Assembly: GCF_000230735.2 (NCBI RefSeq)
Contig: NC_019962.1
Location: forward strand, 310,001-374,000
From: Natrinema pellirubrum DSM 15624
Lineage (GTDB): Archaea > Halobacteriota > Halobacteria > Halobacteriales > Natrialbaceae
Direction: 5' to 3'
Length of the DNA stretch: 64,000 nt
The number at the start of each line of letters is the position of its first letter. Positions within the stretch are counted from its first letter, which is position 1. The notes beneath the pieces were generated by a model. The model had not been told where the DNA came from and made no database searches. It worked only from the letters and a program-made list of their open reading frames with translations. Below, piece by piece: positions 24,028 to 33,619 of the stretch. The translations under genes were made by a program, and so were the position numbers.

Positions 24028-25902
24028 CTACGACGGCACGACCGTAATCGGATCCTTCCGGTCGATCGCTCGCTCGAGTTCCTCGGCGATCCCGCTCCCT
24101 CTCGAGACCTGAATCTCGCCGCCGCGGCTCACCGTCGCCGTAAAGAGGTACTCGCCGCCGGCCTGAATCTCGACGGTCTCGCCGTGGTTGCCGTCGACCG
24201 GGATGACGATGTGCCGGGAGGTGATCTCGGGCTGGACCATCTGGCCGGCCTGGGAGCCGCCACCGCCGCCGTTGGCGCTGGCACCGCCGCTCCCGCCGCC
24301 CGCGCCGTAGTTGGGGTTCTCGTCGTGGGTCCGGACGTCGATGTCGATGCCCAGTCGGTTCTCGACGTCGGTGATCCGACCGCCGCCCTTGCCGATGACG
24401 CTCGAGATGTCGTCTTCCTCGACGTAGACGACGGCCTTGTCCTGGCTCTTGAGTTCGACGTCGACGTAGCCCCGCGCGATCGAGCGGATCTCCCGTTCGA
24501 TCTCCTGTTTGGCGATCCGGTCGACGCCGGACTCGGTGCCGGGGCCGCCGTCCTCGTCGTTCAGCGGGACGGTGACGACCTGCCGGTTGAACGTGTAGAT
24601 CTCGTACTCGGGCTCGCCCGTCTGGAAGTTCGTGACCTGAATCACGGGGCGAGCGAGGTCCTCTTCCGTGAGGCCGGCGGGGACCTTGACTTCAGTCTTC
24701 ACGTCGTAGACGGTGTTGACCTCGCCCGCTTCGATGTAGACGACGGTGTCGACGACCTGTGGAATCATCCCGAGTTCGACCCGGCCGACCAGGCGCTGGA
24801 GGGCGTCGATCGGTCGCGTCGCGTGGACGACGCCGAGCATGCCGACGCCGGCCAGGCGCATGTCCGCAAAGACCTCGAAGTCGTCGGTCTTGCGGACCTC
24901 GTCGTAGATCGTGTAATCGGGCCGGACCATCAGCAGGGCGTCGGCGGTCTTTGCCATCTCGCCGCCCAGTTCCGTGTACTGGGTGATGTCGGGGCCGACC
25001 TGCAGGTCGCGGGGTTTCTCCATCGTCTTGACGGAGTAGTCGTGATCCGCGATGTAGCGGGCGACCGCCTGCGCGAACGTCGATTTGCCCGCCCCGGGTG
25101 CCCCCGAGATCAGGACGCCGCGCTGGCGCTCGAGCAGTCGTTCTTTGAGTTCGTCGGCGTGTTCGTAGTCCTCGATGTCGGTCTGGGCGATCGGTCGGAC
25201 GGCGGTGATCTCGATGCCGTCCGAGAACGGCGGTCGGCCGATCGCGATCCGGTAGTCGCGGAACTGGACGATCTTCATGCCCGGTTCGGAGAGTTCGATG
25301 AAGCCGTCCGGGGACTCCTTGGCACCGTCGACGACCTCGCGGGCGTACTCGTCCATCGTCGCCTCGTCGGTGGGTTCGTCGGCGATCGGCTCGTAGACCA
25401 TCGCGCCGAGTTCGCCCCGCTTTGCTTTGGGGACGGTGTCGGTCTTGAGGTGGACGCTCATCGTCTGCTCGTCGAAGAACTCCTCGACGGCGAGCGTTCC
25501 GACCTCCCGTACCTCGGGGGAGACGTGTTCGACGTCGAGCCCTTTGGCCTGTGCGACCTCGGCCTGGACGACGTCGCTAGTGACGAAGGTCGCCTCCAGT
25601 TCCTCCGCGAGGTCCCGGATGAGGGCGTCGATCTCGCCCTCGGAGGCGTGGCCCCGCTCGATGGCGTTGGGCCGCTCGCCGACGTACTCGAGGTCGACGA
25701 CGCCGTCGTCGGCCAACTCGGCCAGCCGCTGGAGTTCCTCGAGACCGTCCCAGCCGCTGTCGATCCCGTCGTTTGCCTGCGCCTCGAGTTCCGCGACGAC
25801 TGCTTCGGGCACGCAGATCGTCGCTCCCTCGAACTGCCCGTCTTCGATTGTCGCCGAGACGCGGCCGTCGATGACCACGCTCGTATCCGGCACGACGTTC
25901 AT
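24028..25902 (-). CDS. PIN-domain and KH-domain ATPase (PINc/VapC-type)
   Basis: A 624-residue protein made of three parts. Residues 1-125 form a PIN nuclease domain with acidic residues D6, E39, D93 and D110. Residues about 210-450 are a PilT-like secretion-type ATPase with Walker A GAPGAGKST at 267-275. Residues about 505-545 form a KH RNA-binding domain (DDISSVIGKGGGRITDVENR). A Gly/Ser/Asn-rich linker and a small C-terminal beta-domain follow. The combination suggests an RNA-processing ATPase conserved in Euryarchaea; its exact substrate is not known. The TATA-like TTATAGG (rc of 25924-25930) sits 22-28 nt upstream, so the transcript is probably leaderless. Confidence 0.92.
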   Translation of the reverse strand: MNVVPDTSVVIDGRVSATIEDGQFEGATICVPEAVVAELEAQANDGIDSGWDGLEELQRLAELADDGVVDLEYVGERPNAIERGHASEGEIDALIRDLAEELEATFVTSDVVQAEVAQAKGLDVEHVSPEVREVGTLAVEEFFDEQTMSVHLKTDTVPKAKRGELGAMVYEPIADEPTDEATMDEYAREVVDGAKESPDGFIELSEPGMKIVQFRDYRIAIGRPPFSDGIEITAVRPIAQTDIEDYEHADELKERLLERQRGVLISGAPGAGKSTFAQAVARYIADHDYSVKTMEKPRDLQVGPDITQYTELGGEMAKTADALLMVRPDYTIYDEVRKTDDFEVFADMRLAGVGMLGVVHATRPIDALQRLVGRVELGMIPQVVDTVVYIEAGEVNTVYDVKTEVKVPAGLTEEDLARPVIQVTNFQTGEPEYEIYTFNRQVVTVPLNDEDGGPGTESGVDRIAKQEIEREIRSIARGYVDVELKSQDKAVVYVEEDDISSVIGKGGGRITDVENRLGIDIDVRTHDENPNYGAGGGSGGASANGGGGGSQAGQMVQPEITSRHIVIPVDGNHGETVEIQAGGEYLFTATVSRGGEIQVSRGSGIAEELERAIDRKDPITVVPS

Positions 25903-25923
25903 ACGTAAACTGGTCGACGTACG

Positions 25924-25930
25924 CCTATAA
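25924..25930 (-). promoter_or_regulatory. TATA-like box of the PIN-KH ATPase gene
   Basis: TTATAGG on the minus strand lies 22-28 nt upstream of the ATG at 25902. The remaining divergent gap up to 26054 must also hold the promoter of the HemAT gene, for which no clear box was identified. Confidence 0.5.
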
Positions 25931-26054
25931 GGGTGTTCACAGCGGCTCCGTGCCGTTCGGTCCCGTCCCCCATGCCGTCTTCGGAACTCGCGTCAATTCC
26001 TATTCCGCGGGAACACTCACGGAACTTAATGAGTCGACCGAACACGTTTCCCCC

Positions 26055-27701
26055 ATGCAACCGCAGGAGACGTTCGGCCAGGGTGGACTCAACGGCTTTC
26101 TCGACGTCGAGGACCTCATCGATCGGATCGGGCTCGACGAAGACGAAATCGCGTGGCGCAAGGAGTTTATCGGGTTCGACGAGGCCGACGAGCGCCGGCT
26201 GGCCGACCTCGAGCCGCTCTTGCGGGCCAATTCGGAGACGATCGCCGACGACTTCTACGACAACGTCCTCGAGTACGAGCAGACCCGGGCGATCGTCGAC
26301 CGCTCGCCGAAGGGGATCGACGCGCTCAAACGGACCCAGCAGGCGTATCTCGTCTCGCTGGCGACCGGCGACTACGATCAGTCGTACTTCGAGAACCGGA
26401 CCCGGATCGGCAAGCTCCACGAGATGCTCGATATGCCCCTGAAACAGTACGTGGGGCAGTACGGCGTCTACTACGATCTCCTCCTGTCGCGGATGAACGA
26501 GCGCGTCCAGGCACAGGTCGTCGACGCCATCGAGGAGTGGGCCGCCGAGCGCGAGGCCGAACAGGACGGGGGCGGCCTCGGCCGGTTCGTCGGCGCACTC
26601 GGACTGGGCGGCGAGGACGGGGACAATGACGACGGCCTCGAGGAGTCGTTCGAGCGGGCCGTCAGGGACGCCATCGACGAGGGCATGATGGACGTTCTCT
26701 CGCTGTTGCGGATCATCAACCTCGACATGCAGGTCGCGACCGACACGTACGTCGACTCCTACGCCCAGCGGCTCGAGGAGTCGATCGAGCGCCGGAAGCG
26801 CCTCGCCGAGGAGGTCGAAACGGACGTGCAGACGCCCCTCGGAGAGCTGTACGACGCCAGCGAAGCCGTTTCGAAACGTGCCGAAGCGATCAGCGACCAC
26901 ACGGAGTCCCAGGCCGCGGGCATCACGCAGGCCGCCCGCGAACTCGACGAGGTCAGCGCCGCCGTTGAGGAGGTCGCAAGCGTCGCCGACGAGGTCAGCG
27001 ACGAGAGCGACCGGACCGAGCGCCTCGCGGCCGAGGGTGTCGAGGCGGCCGACGACGCGTTGGACGAACTCGAGGCCATCGAGGACGCGACCGACCGCGT
27101 CGCCGAGGCGGTCGACGGGCTCGCGGCCCGGACCGACCAGATCGACGAGATCGTCGATCGGCTCGACGACCTCGCCGAGCGAACGACGGTGCTGGCGGCC
27201 AACGCCAAGATCGAGTCCTCCCGCTCGGGCGACCAGGCCAGCGAGACCATGGGCGTCATCGCGGGGGAAGTGCGGTCGTTCGCCGAGCAGACGAAAGACG
27301 ACCTCGCGGAGATCGAAGACGCCGTCGAAGCCGTCCGCGAGGACGCGGCGGCGACGGTCGCGACGACGGAGGAAACCGTCGCTCGCGTCGACACCGGGAC
27401 CGATCGCGTTCGGGAGACGATCGACTCGCTCGAGGAGATCCACGATGCGGCCGAATCGACGGCCACCGGCATGGAAGACGTCGCGAGCGCGGCCGACCAG
27501 CAGGCCCACGGGGTCGAGACGACGGCCGAGACGCTCGCGGATCTCTCGCAGTCGGCCGATAAGGTCGCCAGCGCCGCGGAATCGGTCGCGGCGGCGAGCC
27601 AGCAACAGACCGCCAGCCTGCGTGAGGTACAGCAGTCGGTCGCCCGGCTCACCGACGAGGAGGCCGAGCCGGAGCAACCGGTCTACGAGCGGATGGACTA
27701 A
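26055..27701 (+). CDS. hemAT: HemAT-type globin-coupled aerotaxis transducer
   Basis: A 548-residue soluble chemotaxis transducer that binds oxygen through heme and signals to CheA. The N-terminal 185 residues are a sensor globin, with the likely proximal histidine H122 in RTRIGKLHEMLDMPLKQY. The C-terminal half is a long coiled-coil methyl-accepting domain whose conserved hairpin tip reads ERTTVLAANAKIESSRSGDQ. Ala/Glu-rich methylation-type helices lie on either side. There is no membrane helix, as expected for HemAT. The ATG at 26055 (MQPQETFGQGG) was chosen because the upstream frame is non-coding in character. Confidence 0.95.
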   Translation: MQPQETFGQGGLNGFLDVEDLIDRIGLDEDEIAWRKEFIGFDEADERRLADLEPLLRANSETIADDFYDNVLEYEQTRAIVDRSPKGIDALKRTQQAYLVSLATGDYDQSYFENRTRIGKLHEMLDMPLKQYVGQYGVYYDLLLSRMNERVQAQVVDAIEEWAAEREAEQDGGGLGRFVGALGLGGEDGDNDDGLEESFERAVRDAIDEGMMDVLSLLRIINLDMQVATDTYVDSYAQRLEESIERRKRLAEEVETDVQTPLGELYDASEAVSKRAEAISDHTESQAAGITQAARELDEVSAAVEEVASVADEVSDESDRTERLAAEGVEAADDALDELEAIEDATDRVAEAVDGLAARTDQIDEIVDRLDDLAERTTVLAANAKIESSRSGDQASETMGVIAGEVRSFAEQTKDDLAEIEDAVEAVREDAAATVATTEETVARVDTGTDRVRETIDSLEEIHDAAESTATGMEDVASAADQQAHGVETTAETLADLSQSADKVASAAESVAAASQQQTASLREVQQSVARLTDEEAEPEQPVYERMD

Positions 27702-27764
27702 CGCCCGACTGACTCGCCCGCCGGTTCCGATGCACTGAACAGCGACGCCGTCGACGGATCGGCC

Positions 27765-28877
27765 ATGACGCTCGTCGAACTGACCCGCGACCTCGCCGCG
27801 ATCCCGAGCCACGAGGACGCGACCGCCGCCGGCGACTTCCTTGAGGACTGGCTCCGTACGGAAACCGACGCGGCCGTGACTCGAGACGAGGCCGGGAACG
27901 TCATCGCCCGAACGGGAACGGGTGCGGAGACGCTGGCGCTGGTGGGCCACCACGACGTCGTGGAGCCGGCGGCGTCGCAGGTCGCGAATCCGGACGCGGG
28001 CGCTGCCGGAGCCGGCCACGACGCGGGCGAGTACGTCGTCGAGGAGCGCGACGGCCGGCTCTACGGCCGCGGCACGGCGGACATGAAGGGGGCACTCGCG
28101 GCCGCCCTGCTGGCGTTCCGCGAGGCCGACCCGGCCGAGGAACTCGTCTTCGCGAGTTTCGTCGGCGAGGAGGTCGGCGGCGTCGGTGCCCGACACGCGA
28201 TCGACGACGGGTTCGCCCCCGACTACGCCGTGGTCGGCGAGGGCTCGACGAACTACTCCGGCCGCGACGTCACCGACGTCGCCGTCGCCCACAAGGGCCG
28301 CCGCGGGAGTACGATCACCGCCCGCGGCACCGCCGCCCACGCCAGCGAGGCCGACGCCGGCGAGAACGCCATCTATCGGGCCACTGCCGCCGTCGATCGG
28401 GTCCGCGACCTCGAGGTCCCTGCCGTCGACGTCGCGGGCGAGACCCTCGAGGGCCGGCTCACCGTCACCGAGATCGAGGGCGGGTCGGCGATGAACGTCG
28501 TTCCGGCCCGCTGTACGGTCACCGTCGACGAGCGGACGGTCCCCGGCGAGCGTGCCGCCCTCGAGCGGGTCGCCGACCTCGAGGGAATCGAGTGGACCGT
28601 CGACCAGGACCTGCCGCCGATGCGCTGCGAGGACCGGGCCTTCGCCGACGCGGTGCGTGCGGCCGCCGACGCCGCGCAGGCCGGCGAGCCAGAACTCGTG
28701 ACGAAGCCCCACGCGACGGACGCGGGCTGGCTCGCCGAGGCCGGGACCGAGTGTGTGATCTACGGCCCCTCCGAACCCGGCGAGGCCCACACCGACGACG
28801 AGAGCGTCTCGATCGACGTCCTCGAGCGGTGTCGGGAGACCTACCGGCGGGTGGCGGAGCAGTGGCCGGTGGAGTGA
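27765..28877 (+). CDS. M20-family peptidase/deacylase
   Basis: A 370-residue zinc-dependent hydrolase of the ArgE/DapE/ACY1/CPG2 group. The metal ligands are visible in order: GHHDVVEP, GRGTADMKG, GEEVGG, GEGSTN and GEAHTDDE. A dimerisation domain lies between (KGRRGSTITARGTAAHASE). It could be a succinyl-diaminopimelate desuccinylase or a LysK/ArgE-like deacylase; sequence alone does not choose, and no lysine or arginine genes are adjacent. It follows hemAT by 63 nt in the same direction. Confidence 0.9.
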   Translation: MTLVELTRDLAAIPSHEDATAAGDFLEDWLRTETDAAVTRDEAGNVIARTGTGAETLALVGHHDVVEPAASQVANPDAGAAGAGHDAGEYVVEERDGRLYGRGTADMKGALAAALLAFREADPAEELVFASFVGEEVGGVGARHAIDDGFAPDYAVVGEGSTNYSGRDVTDVAVAHKGRRGSTITARGTAAHASEADAGENAIYRATAAVDRVRDLEVPAVDVAGETLEGRLTVTEIEGGSAMNVVPARCTVTVDERTVPGERAALERVADLEGIEWTVDQDLPPMRCEDRAFADAVRAAADAAQAGEPELVTKPHATDAGWLAEAGTECVIYGPSEPGEAHTDDESVSIDVLERCRETYRRVAEQWPVE

Positions 28878-28903
28878 CCAATGGTTTGCAGTGCGCCCGC
28901 GAC

Positions 28904-29272
28904 TCAGAGCCCCGGGACCCCGACCGCTTCGAAGCCGGTGACCCCGAGCGCGGCGAGGGCATAGAGGACGAGCAGGACGGTGACCCAGGCGACGAGGCCG
29001 ATCATCGCCGCGGCGGTCCAGTCGCCGGGATACCGCCAGTTGATGACGCCGACGTAGGCGACCAGCGCCAGCAGCGGGCCGAGAAGGGGGATCCAGCCGA
29101 CGACGAAGCCGACGATCGCCCAGACGATCGCGCCGATCAACGCGGTGACGATGGCGTGGTCGTAATCGCCCCGGCCGACGATGACGCGTGCCCCGGCGTA
29201 GATACCGAGGGCACCGATCAGCAGACTCACGACGAACACGACGGCTGCCGCGATTGGCGAAGCGAGGGCCAT
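28904..29272 (-). CDS. four-helix membrane protein, unknown function
   Basis: A 122-residue protein with four predicted helices (near 6-28, 38-60, 62-78 and 88-112). The helices are rich in Ala, Val and Ile and the loops are short, so almost all of it is in the membrane. The ATG at 29272 was chosen because the longer upstream frame is Arg/Pro-rich and non-coding in character. It is transcribed convergently with the M20 gene. No family was recognised. Confidence 0.68.
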   Translation of the reverse strand: MALASPIAAAVVFVVSLLIGALGIYAGARVIVGRGDYDHAIVTALIGAIVWAIVGFVVGWIPLLGPLLALVAYVGVINWRYPGDWTAAAMIGLVAWVTVLLVLYALAALGVTGFEAVGVPGL

Positions 29273-29508
29273 GGTGGCTCGACGTACGTCAGGTCGGCGG
29301 AACAGTTCGCTGCTTGCACGTTCCGCATCGTTCGCATCCGTTCTCCGATGTGGGCCCGTGAGCCACTGACGGCGGCATCGGTACCGAGTACGTACCGTCT
29401 CGAGACCCGACACCTCGGGTTGTCCCACACCCTGACGGGTGGTTCGTGGGTGGGTTGCGCTGTCCGGAACCCCGACGTTGATACCGATTCCGGTCGAACG
29501 GTACGCCC

Positions 29509-31035
29509 ATGGCGACCGATCAGGCCGACGCGAGCGAGGCCGACACCTACGAGCAGTTCGAAACGCGAGTGCAGCGGATTTCGAACGTCGGGAACGCGGC
29601 CGGCGTCCTCCGGTGGGACCAGGAAGTCGTAATGCCCGACGAGGGCACCCCGGCCCGGGCACAGCAACTCTCGACGCTGTCCTCGCTCAGTCACGAACTC
29701 CTGACCGCCGACGAGACCGGTGACTTGCTCGCGGAGTTAGAGGAGACGTCCCTGGCGGACGAGCAGTCCGCCGTCGTCCGCGAGATCCGCCGCCGGTACG
29801 ACCGCGAGACCAGCGTCCCACAGGACCTCGTCGAGGAGATCTCTGCGACGGCGTCGAACGCCCATCCCACGTGGAAACAGGCCAAGGAGGAAGACGACTT
29901 CGAGCAGTTCGCGCCCACCCTCGAGCAACTGGTCGATCTCAAACGCGAGTACGCGAATCACATCGATCCCGATGCCGATCCCTACGCCGTTCTTTTCGCG
30001 GACTACGAGCCCTACATCGATCTCGAGACCGCCGAGCGCGTCCTCGAGCGCCTACGTGAGACCCTCGTGCCGCTGATCGACGCCGTTCAGGACAGCGATG
30101 TCGAGCTGACAACGGACGCCTTCGCCGGGCAGTTCGACGACGCGGATCAGGAGGCGCTGGCGCGGGACGTACTGGACTCGCTGGGCTACGACTGGGACCG
30201 CGGGCGGCTCGACACCGCGCCCCATCCGTTCTCCTCCGGCACACAGTTCGACGCCCGCGTGACGACCCGGTTCGAGGAAGACGACCTGCTGGGCTCGATC
30301 ACCTCGACCATCCACGAATTCGGCCACGCGAACTACACGCAGGGGCTGCCCGACGACGGCTACGGCACGCCGCTTGGCGAGGCCCGCGACCTCTCGGTCC
30401 ACGAATCCCAGTCGCGGCTCTGGGAGAACCATGTCGGCCGCTCGCGGCCGTTCTGGGAACACTTCCTGCCGATCGCCCGCGAGCGATTCCCCGAACTCGC
30501 GGACGTGACCCCCGAGGAGGCCTACGAGTCCGCGAATCAGGTCCACGACGACAACCTCATCCGGGTCGAGGCGGACGAACTCACCTATCACCTCCACATC
30601 GTGATCCGTTTCGAGATCGAACGCGACCTGATCCGGGGCGACCTCGAGGTTGCGGAGGTCCCGCAGGTCTGGAACGACAAGTACGAGGAGTACCTCGGCG
30701 TCCGGCCGGAGACGGACGCGGAGGGCTGTCTGCAGGACATCCACTGGTCTCACGGTGACTTCGGCTACTTCTCGACGTACTCGCTGGGCTCGGTGCTTGC
30801 GGCTCAGCTATACGCCGCCGCCGAGGCCGACCGCGGTCCCTTCGACGACGAGATCCGCGAGGGCGAGTTCGACGACCTCAACGGCTGGCTCCGCGAGAAC
30901 GTCCACCAGCACGGGAAACGGTACGTCACTCCCGACCTGATCGAGCGGGCCACCGGCGAGGGGCTGACCGCCGACTACTTCCTCGAGTACGTCGAGTCGA
31001 AGTACGGTGATCTATACGATCTCGAGGAGTACTGA
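29509..31035 (+). CDS. M32-family carboxypeptidase
   Basis: A 508-residue cytosolic metallocarboxypeptidase of the Taq/Pfu type, which removes C-terminal residues from peptides. The zinc motif HEFGH is at residues 269-273 with the family context TIHEFGHANYTQGLP. Other M32 segments are VLRWDQEVVMP near the N-terminus and HESQSRLWENHVGRS. The N-terminal helices, full catalytic domain and length are normal. It stands alone between a membrane protein and an SDR gene. Confidence 0.95.
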   Translation: MATDQADASEADTYEQFETRVQRISNVGNAAGVLRWDQEVVMPDEGTPARAQQLSTLSSLSHELLTADETGDLLAELEETSLADEQSAVVREIRRRYDRETSVPQDLVEEISATASNAHPTWKQAKEEDDFEQFAPTLEQLVDLKREYANHIDPDADPYAVLFADYEPYIDLETAERVLERLRETLVPLIDAVQDSDVELTTDAFAGQFDDADQEALARDVLDSLGYDWDRGRLDTAPHPFSSGTQFDARVTTRFEEDDLLGSITSTIHEFGHANYTQGLPDDGYGTPLGEARDLSVHESQSRLWENHVGRSRPFWEHFLPIARERFPELADVTPEEAYESANQVHDDNLIRVEADELTYHLHIVIRFEIERDLIRGDLEVAEVPQVWNDKYEEYLGVRPETDAEGCLQDIHWSHGDFGYFSTYSLGSVLAAQLYAAAEADRGPFDDEIREGEFDDLNGWLRENVHQHGKRYVTPDLIERATGEGLTADYFLEYVESKYGDLYDLEEY

Positions 31036-31116
31036 CGCGTTTCGAACCGGGTACCGTCGGCTCACCGATCCGGACGACCCTCGTTTTTACGACCGCTGCG
31101 CCCCTATTCACCGGCG

Positions 31117-31860
31117 ATGGCAGCAACACTCGAGTCGAAGACGGCAATCGTCACCGGGGCGAGTTCCGGTATCGGCGCGGCGACCTGTCACGAACTCGCC
31201 GACGGCGGTGCGAACGTCGTCCTCGCGGCCCGCAGCGAGGACCGCCTGTCCGACCTCGCGGCGGATCTCGAGGCCGACCACGGCGTCGAGGCCCTGGCCG
31301 TACCGACGGATGTCCGCGAGGAGAGCGATGTCGACGCGCTCCTCGAGGCCGCCGTCGACCGATTCGGCGGGATCGACGTGCTGGTGAACAACGCAGGGCT
31401 GGCCCGGGGCAGCGACGTCGAATCGATGACGACCGAGGCATACGAGACGATGCAGGAGACCAACGTCGACGGCGTCTTCTACGCGTCTCGAGCGGCGTTG
31501 CCGCACCTCCGTGAGCGCGAGGGCCACCTCGTTTTCGTCGCCAGCTTCGCTGGCCGACATCCGCGGCCGGCCAACCCGGTCTACGCGGCCACGAAGTGGT
31601 GGGTTCGGGGCTTCGCCAAGAGCCTCGCGGCCCAGGTCGGCGACGACGATATCGGCATTACGATCGTCAACCCCGCCGAGGTCCGCTCGGAGTTCGGGGC
31701 GGCCGACGGCGAAAGCTTCGCCGAGCGGTTCGAGGAAGGCGAGGTCAGCGAACCCGAGGAGGTCGCGCAAGCGATCCGCTTCGCCGCGAGCCGTGAGGGC
31801 TCGAGCATCAGCGAACTCGACATCAACCGTCGGGACAAGTTCGCCGACACCTTCCACTGA
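31117..31860 (+). CDS. short-chain dehydrogenase/reductase
   Basis: A 247-residue classical SDR oxidoreductase. The dinucleotide-binding loop TGASSGIG is at residues 13-20, the NNAG motif is at LVNNAGLARG, and the catalytic Ser-Tyr-Lys set is seen in FVASFAGR and VYAATKWW (Tyr near residue 155). An Arg after the second strand (AARSEDRL) suggests NADP(H) use. It is similar to YdfG/serine-dehydrogenase-like SDRs, but the substrate is unknown. A T-rich box at about 31083-31090 supports a leaderless start. Confidence 0.92.
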   Translation: MAATLESKTAIVTGASSGIGAATCHELADGGANVVLAARSEDRLSDLAADLEADHGVEALAVPTDVREESDVDALLEAAVDRFGGIDVLVNNAGLARGSDVESMTTEAYETMQETNVDGVFYASRAALPHLREREGHLVFVASFAGRHPRPANPVYAATKWWVRGFAKSLAAQVGDDDIGITIVNPAEVRSEFGAADGESFAERFEEGEVSEPEEVAQAIRFAASREGSSISELDINRRDKFADTFH

Positions 31861-32042
31861 TACGGTTTGCTGTCCCGATTTCCCGGTGGGACCGCAGGGC
31901 AGTCGCGGTCCCACCGGCAATGACGGACAGGAGACCGTATGACGCGACGGACGCTGGCGACCGGCGCCGCCCGCGACCCGTATAAAACCGGGCTGTGAGT
32001 GCCGGGTGGGGACTCACCCGTCCCCGGCCCCCTCCCTCGAGT

Positions 32043-32531
32043 ATGCGACTCTCCATCCCCGGCGCTCCGGGCGTCTACTTCGACACCGATGCGGAACCGC
32101 TGGCGATCAACGTCGCCCTGACCGCCGCCGGCCGCCGCGCGCCGAAACCCCAGGGGTACGCCCTGCAGGCCCTGCCGTACCTCTGGTCGTTCGACGTCGA
32201 CTTACGGGAGGTGCCGACCGACCACCCGATCCAGTATCTCCACCCCGAAGGCGCGCGGAGTCTGGGCGATCTTTCCCGTCGCCGCGGCGTCGGCGAGGCC
32301 GGCACCGAACTCGAGTCGGTGCTGCGGTTCGTCTGGTCGGTCAATCGGGAAGTGGAGTCGGCGACCGGGCAACTGCTCGGCATGGGCGACGGCGATGACG
32401 GCGTCACCATCGAGATTCAGGACGGAGCCGTCAGTGCCGCGGGCGCTCCCCTCGAGACCGACGCGTTCGACCTCGCCGACGACGATCTCGGCGAGTCGGG
32501 AACCGACGAGTTCGACGACAACGAGCCCTGA
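32043..32531 (+). CDS. conserved haloarchaeal protein, unknown function
   Basis: A 162-residue protein with no signal peptide or membrane helix. The first 105 residues look like a compact folded domain (MRLSIPGAPGVYFDTDAEPL; IQYLHPEGARSLGDL). The last 45 residues are an acidic, probably disordered tail. The ATG at 32043 lies after a TATA-like TATAAAA at 31981-31987 with a leader of about 30 nt. No family was recognised with certainty. It precedes an M48 peptidase by 76 nt on the same strand. Confidence 0.7.
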   Translation: MRLSIPGAPGVYFDTDAEPLAINVALTAAGRRAPKPQGYALQALPYLWSFDVDLREVPTDHPIQYLHPEGARSLGDLSRRRGVGEAGTELESVLRFVWSVNREVESATGQLLGMGDGDDGVTIEIQDGAVSAAGAPLETDAFDLADDDLGESGTDEFDDNEP

Positions 32532-32607
32532 CGACGGCGGGTCGTGCTGCCGCCCTCCCGCCCGTAGATTCGGTACCAATTTCGGGAGCCGATTCGAAGC
32601 GACGGCC

Positions 32608-33582
32608 ATGCCTTCCGGGCTGACTGCCCTCCGGATACGAATGGTCGCTGCAATCGTCGCCCTCGGCGTCGTGACGGTCGCCTTTCTCGCCGGCGTGTGG
32701 GCCGTCTTTTACGGCGTACTCCAGTTGCTCGACGTCGGGATTGCCGCACGGTTGGCGTTCGGCACGACGGTCGCGACGGTCGTCACGATCGGCTACCTCG
32801 AGTACAGACAGCTCGAGACGATCGAGTACCTCGCCGACGCCCATCCGGTGGACCGCGAGACGGCACCGGACCTCTACGAGACGGCGACCCGGGTCGCCGC
32901 CCAGCTCGGCGTCCCCGCGCCGACCATCGCTGTCTCGGATCGCGACGCACCCGAGGCGCTGGCCGTGGGCCTCCGACCGGACGCCGTCCATCTGGTACTC
33001 TCGCTGGGAACGATCGACGCGCTCGACGGTGACCAACTCGAGGCGGTGATCGCACACGAACTCGCCCACGTCGGCAATCGCGACGCGATGGTGATGACGG
33101 CCGCGTCGCTTCCCGTGGTACTCGCCGACGGACTGGGCTCTCGACTCGACCGGATAGAGAACCCCGGCTGGGCGGCCGTCGTCACCGTCCCACTGGGGTT
33201 CCTGTCGACAGCCGTTTGGGTCGTCGGCAGAACGATTACGGCGCGGTTTTCCAGGGCACGGGAACGAGCGGCCGACCGGGCTGCCGCGGAAGCGACCGGT
33301 TCGCCCGCTGCCCTCGCGAGCGCGCTCCGGCGGCTCGACCGGGAGATCGACGAGACGCCGGATCGAGACCTGCGGGAGGCCTCGAGCGTCTCTTCGCTGT
33401 CCGTCCTCTCACTCGAACCAGACGAGCCCGAGAAGATTATGCTTGGGCCCGAGGGTGAGACCGAACCATCGTACTGGCAGCTCCGCAAACGGCTCTACCG
33501 CCTCGAGCGCTACCTCTTCGATACCCACCCAGCGACGGACGATCGAATCGCCGCGCTCGCCGCCCTCGAGCGACGACAGTGA
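32608..33582 (+). CDS. M48-family membrane metallopeptidase (HtpX-like)
   Basis: A 324-residue integral membrane zinc protease likely involved in membrane-protein quality control. Two helices lie at about 12-38 and 45-62. The zinc motif HELAH is at residues 150-154, followed by VGNRDAMVM, and the third ligand region is ERAADRAA. A further helix follows near 185-210. The length matches HtpX-like enzymes. The ATG at 32608 (MPSGLTALRIR) was chosen over the long upstream frame, which overlaps the preceding gene. TruA follows 37 nt later. Confidence 0.9.
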   Translation: MPSGLTALRIRMVAAIVALGVVTVAFLAGVWAVFYGVLQLLDVGIAARLAFGTTVATVVTIGYLEYRQLETIEYLADAHPVDRETAPDLYETATRVAAQLGVPAPTIAVSDRDAPEALAVGLRPDAVHLVLSLGTIDALDGDQLEAVIAHELAHVGNRDAMVMTAASLPVVLADGLGSRLDRIENPGWAAVVTVPLGFLSTAVWVVGRTITARFSRARERAADRAAAEATGSPAALASALRRLDREIDETPDRDLREASSVSSLSVLSLEPDEPEKIMLGPEGETEPSYWQLRKRLYRLERYLFDTHPATDDRIAALAALERRQ

Positions 33583-33586
33583 GACG

Positions 33587-33593
33587 GTTATAA
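33587..33593 (+). promoter_or_regulatory. TATA-like box of truA
   Basis: GTTATAA lies 27-33 nt before the ATG at 33620, overlapping the region just after the M48 stop codon. It gives truA its own leaderless transcript. Confidence 0.55.
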
Positions 33594-33619
33594 CACCCTG
33601 GCCGCGCTGGGTCGACCTG

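Noticed and set aside
24184-25908. 574-residue frame opposite the PIN-KH ATPase, and 963-residue frame opposite hemAT and the M20 gene (25899-28790)
   Set aside because: These are very long but antisense to genes with complete motif sets. High GC content suppresses stop codons, and neither has family motifs.
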